Shown here one piece after another: positions 63,940-64,000 of a stretch of DNA of 64,000 bases (position 1 is its first letter; each line of letters begins with the position of its first letter). The notes under the pieces were generated by a model. The model made no database searches and was not told the origin of the DNA. It saw nothing but the letters and a program-made list of their open reading frames with translations. This stretch comes from Sutcliffiella halmapala. Lineage in GTDB: Bacteria > Bacillota > Bacilli > Bacillales > Bacillaceae_I. Where the stretch lies: positions 3,018,702-3,082,701 of the forward strand of contig NZ_KV917375.1 of the NCBI RefSeq assembly GCF_002019665.1, in the 5' to 3' direction. Made by a program: the position numbers and the translations under genes.

Positions 63940-64000
63940 TCATTTTCCTCCTTTTAGTAGGTGATATTATTACATATGCAATAACTGTGCCAATAGTAAA

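Overview
This window is a low-GC chromosomal segment of an endospore-forming Bacillaceae. The evidence is a gerA-type germinant receptor operon, a SpoIIP-family amidase, frequent TTG/GTG starts behind strong AGGAGG ribosome binding sites, and Bacillus-type ilv-leu, Fur and siderophore loci. Most genes are on the minus strand. I cannot fix the genus from sequence alone. I saw no rRNA, tRNA, CRISPR array or prophage; the only mobile element is a group II intron.

Layout. 0.4-7.5 kb: an M2-like metallopeptidase, several GNAT acetyltransferases, an amidohydrolase, a bactofilin-like protein and a second methionine aminopeptidase. 7.5-8.6 kb: a gene-poor stretch with a well-signalled 31-aa secreted-peptide ORF. 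8.6-11.3 kb: a LysM-CAP secreted protein, a split ThrE-type exporter and a YdcF protein. 11.4-16.7 kb: sporulation and germination genes (Ger operon in the order B-A-C, and a SpoIIP-like amidase). 16.9-21.9 kb: a tightly packed five-gene envelope operon (beta-propeller lipoprotein, response regulator, histidine kinase, PepSY membrane protein, YtkA-like lipoprotein). 22-27 kb: small accessory genes (GNAT, maltose-type acetyltransferase, CdsA-like enzyme, papain-like protein, DUF6612-like lipoprotein).

27.1-34.4 kb is a Fur-regulated catechol-siderophore (YclNOPQ-like) uptake operon with a nitroreductase at its end. A complete 1.93-kb group II intron, itself sitting in a dispersed Bacillus intergenic repeat, separates the ATPase gene from the binding-protein gene. 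A MarR regulator upstream has matching operator-like palindromes in its own promoter and in the uptake promoter.

36.2-46.7 kb is a complete nine-gene branched-chain amino acid operon (ilvE-ilvD-ilvB-ilvN-ilvC-leuA-leuB-leuC-leuD). Its about 310-nt leader has no T-box that I can find but carries the conserved blocks of the ykkC RNA family, most likely the ppGpp-sensing subtype. Two cre boxes, a CodY-like box and a clear SigA promoter lie upstream, and ilvA is just beyond. Together this reads as carbon (CcpA), amino-acid (CodY) and alarmone control of one operon.

48.7-50.6 kb is a second Fur-regulated iron locus (siderophore-binding lipoprotein plus FhuF-like reductase). 50.7-55.1 kb holds a patatin, a BCS1-like AAA ATPase, a DksA-like protein with a single cysteine, a GNAT and a TIGR01777 protein. 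55.6-63.9 kb is a fatty/carboxylic-acid activation and beta-oxidation operon with three acyl-CoA ligases, an acyl-CoA dehydrogenase, a thiolase and a CaiB-type CoA transferase.

CDS starts given here were moved from the longest ORF to the start best supported by a ribosome binding site where that was visible; doubtful cases are stated.
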